This document shows positions 5,822-8,142 of a stretch of 8,142 bases of DNA, one piece after another. The stretch's first letter is position 1. The number at the start of each line of letters is the position of its first letter. Position numbers and translations under genes: made by a program. Source of the DNA: an uncultured Microbacterium sp. (lineage in GTDB: Bacteria > Actinomycetota > Actinomycetes > Actinomycetales > Microbacteriaceae); the NCBI GenBank assembly GCA_937926065.1, contig CALANM010000050.1, positions 1 through 8,142 of the forward strand. The letters run 5' to 3'. The notes beneath the pieces are model-generated. The model did no database searches. It was not told the DNA's origin and saw only the letters and a program-made list of their open reading frames with translations.

Positions 5822-6877
5822 GGTGATGAACCGCGAGAAGCGTGCAAGCGCGGCTTCGACATCGGATGCCGGCACGTCGACCAGCATCTGCGGGACCGGT
5901 GCGAGGTGATGCTTTCCGACGGCGATCGAGTGCGACCACACGCCCACGATCTCGCCGTCGCGCACGAGGATCGGCCGTACGATCCCGTTCTGGCTCGGCC
6001 CGACATGACGCGTGAACTCGGGCGGGCACGGCACGCTGCGGTCGGCGTAGGACAGGTAGTACTCCTCGAATGGCGGAAGCGCGACGACGGATGCCACGGC
6101 GCTGCGGCGAGGAGCCGGCTCGGCGACCGTGAGCATGCCGTCGTCGATTTCGATCAGCCGGTCGCCGGCGCCCTCCCGGGCCTGTGCCGCGAGCCCCTTG
6201 GGCAGTCCCGCCCACCACGCGAAGTCGGCGAGGGCGGCGGGACCGTGTGCGCGCACGTATCGCACGACGAGCTCGGCGAGTGGGTCGTCGACCGAGGCCG
6301 ACTCGGGGATCCAGTCGTCGGTCGCCACGACGTACTGGTCGCGTGTGGGCCCGTTCTCCCGCGGGACGACGGGCCCGAGCACGATGACGCCCCTCACCGC
6401 CAGCGCTGACAGGATGTGGTTGCCCCGCATTCCCGCGGTCTCTTCACCGGCCGCTTCGAGCACCTGCGCGAACTCGGTGCGGGTCAGCCGGTTGCCGCCC
6501 GCGAGCGCCGCGCGGACGGCGCGCTCGGCGCCCGCGAGATGGTCGTGCTCGATGCCGAGTCCCCGGTGCACGGTCGCAGCCTGCCGCACCTGACGCGCGG
6601 CGGTGATTCGAAGCATCCAGTCGAGATCGCCCGCGGGGAGGATGTGCAGGGTGCCGCGCTGCGTCCACGACCGCACGATCGCCCCTGTCTCGAACGCCGC
6701 GTCGACGTCGCTGAGAGTGAGCTCGCCCTTGGTGCGCGCGGCGAGCGCCCACCGCCCTCCCCAGAACTCCTGGCCCTGCGTCGCGGTCATGTGGGCGGCC
6801 GCCTCGACGACCGTGGGGGCGGGCGCCGTCAGCCGATGGCTGCGGAGCCGCTCGGAGCGCAGCCGGGCGATGTTCAT
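5816..6877 (-). CDS. Winged-helix HTH_42 (AlkZ/YcaQ-like) protein
   Basis: A 353-residue member of the HTH_42 family, which includes the DNA glycosylases AlkZ and E. coli YcaQ that remove bulky alkylated bases or unhook interstrand crosslinks. Visible family features: an N-terminal segment with TQGQEF (Gln34 and Gln36, in the position of the catalytic QxQ pair of AlkZ), the conserved SWTQRGTLHILPAGD stretch (70-84), winged-helix segments in the middle, and the C-terminal LPPFEEYYLSYADRS (267-281) followed by QNGIVRPILVRDGEIVGVW. Many relatives are annotated only as winged-helix DNA-binding proteins. A repair role is inference from the retained QxQ pair. The frame is open to 7048, but ATG 6877 is preferred: AGGA lies eight bases upstream, and the protein from here begins with the usual short lead before the QxQ region. 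It is divergent from the ThDP enzyme and convergent with the RamB-like gene, with no visible operon partner. Confidence 0.88.
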   Translation of the reverse strand: MNIARLRSERLRSHRLTAPAPTVVEAAAHMTATQGQEFWGGRWALAARTKGELTLSDVDAAFETGAIVRSWTQRGTLHILPAGDLDWMLRITAARQVRQAATVHRGLGIEHDHLAGAERAVRAALAGGNRLTRTEFAQVLEAAGEETAGMRGNHILSALAVRGVIVLGPVVPRENGPTRDQYVVATDDWIPESASVDDPLAELVVRYVRAHGPAALADFAWWAGLPKGLAAQAREGAGDRLIEIDDGMLTVAEPAPRRSAVASVVALPPFEEYYLSYADRSVPCPPEFTRHVGPSQNGIVRPILVRDGEIVGVWSHSIAVGKHHLAPVPQMLVDVPASDVEAALARFSRFITG

Positions 6878-7086
6878 GCCCGTCATCCTGCCGCGGGCCG
6901 CCGACATCCGCATCCCCTGCGTCATCCACCGGTCGCTCCGGGCGCGGCGGGCGGATCGTATACACTCGGACTCGTCCGACGGCGTCGTCTTCCCGTCGGT
7001 GCTCGAAAAATGGGCACGCAGCCGCCGTCCACGGCGAGCGAGACACATACGGCCTCATATCCGTCTCTGTTTCCCGCTGGAGAGCC
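6878..7086. promoter_or_regulatory. Divergent intergenic region with several palindromes
   Basis: This 209-bp gap must hold promoters for the HTH_42 gene (-) and the ThDP enzyme (+). It contains GTATAC (6958-6963), the core palindrome of many GntR/FCD-type operators; the perfect repeat TCGGAC-TC-GTCCGA (6966-6979); and an overlapping 7-bp stem CCGACGG (6976-6982) with CCGTCGG (6993-6999) around a 10-nt loop. TATACA at 6959-6964 could be a + strand -10 box but lacks a good -35, and would leave a leader of about 120 nt before ATG 7087. ACGG (7049-7052) and CCGT (7061-7064) form a minor stem nearer the gene. No coding sequence is supported here. Confidence 0.4.
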
Positions 7087-8142
7087 ATGTCCTCTGCGAC
7101 CCCGACGTCCGTCTCCGCCCACGTCGCCCAGACCCTCGCCCGACACATCGACCACGTGTTCGGCGTCATGGGCAACGGCAACGCCCACTTCCTCGACGCA
7201 CTCGAACGCACGACCGACGTGTCGTACACCGCGGTGCGTCACGAGGCGGGCGGCGTCGTCGCCGCCGACGCCTACCACCGTGCGAGCGGCGGGCTCGCCG
7301 CGGCCACCGCGACGTACGGCGCCGGCTTCACCAACACCCTGACCGCTCTCGCCGAGGCCGTGCAGGCGCACGTCCCTCTCATCCTCGTCGTGGGCGACGA
7401 GCCGACCTCGGGCCCGCGCCCGTGGGACGTCGACCAGATCGCCATGGCGTCCGCCGTCGGCGCGCGCACCTACACGGTCGGGCGGGCGGATGCCGCGGCC
7501 ACGACCGCCATCGCGATCGAGCACGCCCTGTCGTACCGCGTCCCGACGGTGCTCGCGATCCCCTACGACGTCGCCAAGCTCGACGCCGGGCCCGTGCCCG
7601 AGGCGCCGCAGCCGAAGCTTCCCGCTCCCCTGCAGCCGACGCCGTTCGGCCGCTCCGCCGTCGAGGATCTCGCCGAGGCCCTGCGCTCCGCGCAGCGCCC
7701 GTTCCTGCTCGCCGGGCGCGGCGCATGGGTCTCGGGGGCGGGTGAGGCCCTCGGCCGCCTGGCCGACGCGACGGGCGCCGTCACCGCGACCACGGCCCTC
7801 GGCCGCGGCCTCTTCCCACGCAGCGAGTTCGACCTGGGCGTCACGGGCGGCTTCGGCGCGGAAGGCGCGATGGAGCTCATCCGCACGGCCGACGTCGCCG
7901 TCGTCTTCGGCGCGGGCCTCAACCAGTTCACGATGCGCTTCGGCGAGCTGTTCGCCCCGGGCACGCGCGTCGTTCAGGTCGACGTCGCGCCCGCCGCGAC
8001 GCATCCGCACGTGGGCGGATTCGTCCGCGGCGATGCGGCGGTCGTGGCATCCGCTCTCGCCGACCTCCTCGAAGGCGGCACGCCCTCGGGCTGGCGCGAA
8101 TCGGTCGACTTCGCACCGCTGCGCGAGCGCGAGCGCGGCGAC
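7087..8142 (+). CDS. ThDP-dependent enzyme, acetolactate synthase-like (3' truncated by window)
   Basis: An uninterrupted frame of 352 codons with no stop before the window ends. It holds the N-terminal pyrimidine-binding domain and the central domain of the thiamine-diphosphate family; the C-terminal PP-binding domain (GDG...N motif) lies outside. Visible features: VFGVMGNGNAHFLDAL (24-39) in place of the usual FGIPG motif; VRHEAGG with Glu53 at the position of the glutamate that activates ThDP; TYGAGFTNTLTALAEA (76-91) as the family's SGPGATN-type loop; VPLILVVGDEP; and the central-domain ends VTATTALGRGLFP and GAGLNQFT...VVQVDVAP. Start: ATG 7087 with GGAG at 7079-7082, a four-base spacing that is short but usable. 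The substrate is unknown: the loops differ from true biosynthetic acetolactate synthase, and no regulatory subunit gene is visible. Benzoylformate or oxalyl-CoA decarboxylase-type and related lyases are alternatives. Confidence 0.88.
   Translation, partial: MSSATPTSVSAHVAQTLARHIDHVFGVMGNGNAHFLDALERTTDVSYTAVRHEAGGVVAADAYHRASGGLAAATATYGAGFTNTLTALAEAVQAHVPLILVVGDEPTSGPRPWDVDQIAMASAVGARTYTVGRADAAATTAIAIEHALSYRVPTVLAIPYDVAKLDAGPVPEAPQPKLPAPLQPTPFGRSAVEDLAEALRSAQRPFLLAGRGAWVSGAGEALGRLADATGAVTATTALGRGLFPRSEFDLGVTGGFGAEGAMELIRTADVAVVFGAGLNQFTMRFGELFAPGTRVVQVDVAPAATHPHVGGFVRGDAAVVASALADLLEGGTPSGWRESVDFAPLRERERGD

Noticed and set aside
6878..7048. 57-residue N-terminal extension of the HTH_42 protein
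   Set aside because: The extension is low-complexity and runs through the palindromes of the intergenic region. ATG 6877 has a well-placed AGGA site.
6922..8010. 362-codon minus-strand frame opposite the ThDP gene
   Set aside because: The plus-strand frame shows ThDP family motifs throughout. The minus frame has none and covers the intergenic region.
1..8142. Defence islands, toxin-antitoxin pairs, CRISPR arrays, insertion sequences, tRNA or rRNA genes
   Set aside because: No spaced direct repeats, transposase motifs, terminal repeats or structured RNA signatures were seen. The small HTH gene next to an ABC transporter does not resemble a toxin-antitoxin pair.

Overview
The window is very GC-rich (about 70%), with strong G/C preference at third codon positions, promoters that look leaderless, and gene types typical of high-GC Gram-positive bacteria: a GTP-dependent PEP carboxykinase and a RamB-type regulator. 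It most likely comes from an actinobacterial chromosome. Microbacteriaceae, perhaps Microbacterium, is my best guess from overall texture, but no marker in the window proves this. No rRNA, tRNA, insertion sequence, CRISPR array or phage gene was found.

Layout. (1) Positions 1-2246, + strand: a 70-residue helix-turn-helix protein followed by a 634-residue ABC half-transporter. Two near-identical 16-bp palindromes sit on the promoter of the small HTH gene, which suggests an autoregulated regulator/exporter cassette. (2) A long hairpin (2279-2339) separates this unit from pckG, which converges on it from the - strand (2349-4232). (3) A 119-bp intergenic region separates pckG from a divergent RamB-like regulator (4352-5794, +). 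It holds a clear -10 box and two inverted repeats. (4) A compact hairpin (5789-5821) contains the stop codons of both the RamB-like gene and the convergent gene after it, a winged-helix HTH_42 protein with a QxQ motif like that of AlkZ-type DNA glycosylases (5816-6877, -). (5) A 209-bp divergent intergenic region with several short palindromes leads to a thiamine-diphosphate-dependent enzyme related to the acetolactate synthase family (7087-8142, +). This last gene runs off the window.

How the genes may work together. The clearest functional link is the divergent pair pckG/ramB-like. PEP carboxykinase is the entry step of gluconeogenesis from C4 acids and is needed for growth on acetate; RamB proteins regulate acetate and glyoxylate-cycle genes in corynebacteria and mycobacteria. 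The HTH/ABC pair looks like a self-contained export cassette. The HTH_42 protein (possible DNA alkylation repair) and the ThDP enzyme show no obvious pathway link to their neighbours. I see no clearly new multi-gene system. The observations most worth following are the twin operator on the leaderless HTH promoter, the insertion in the ABC nucleotide-binding domain, and the regulatory architecture between pckG and ramB.
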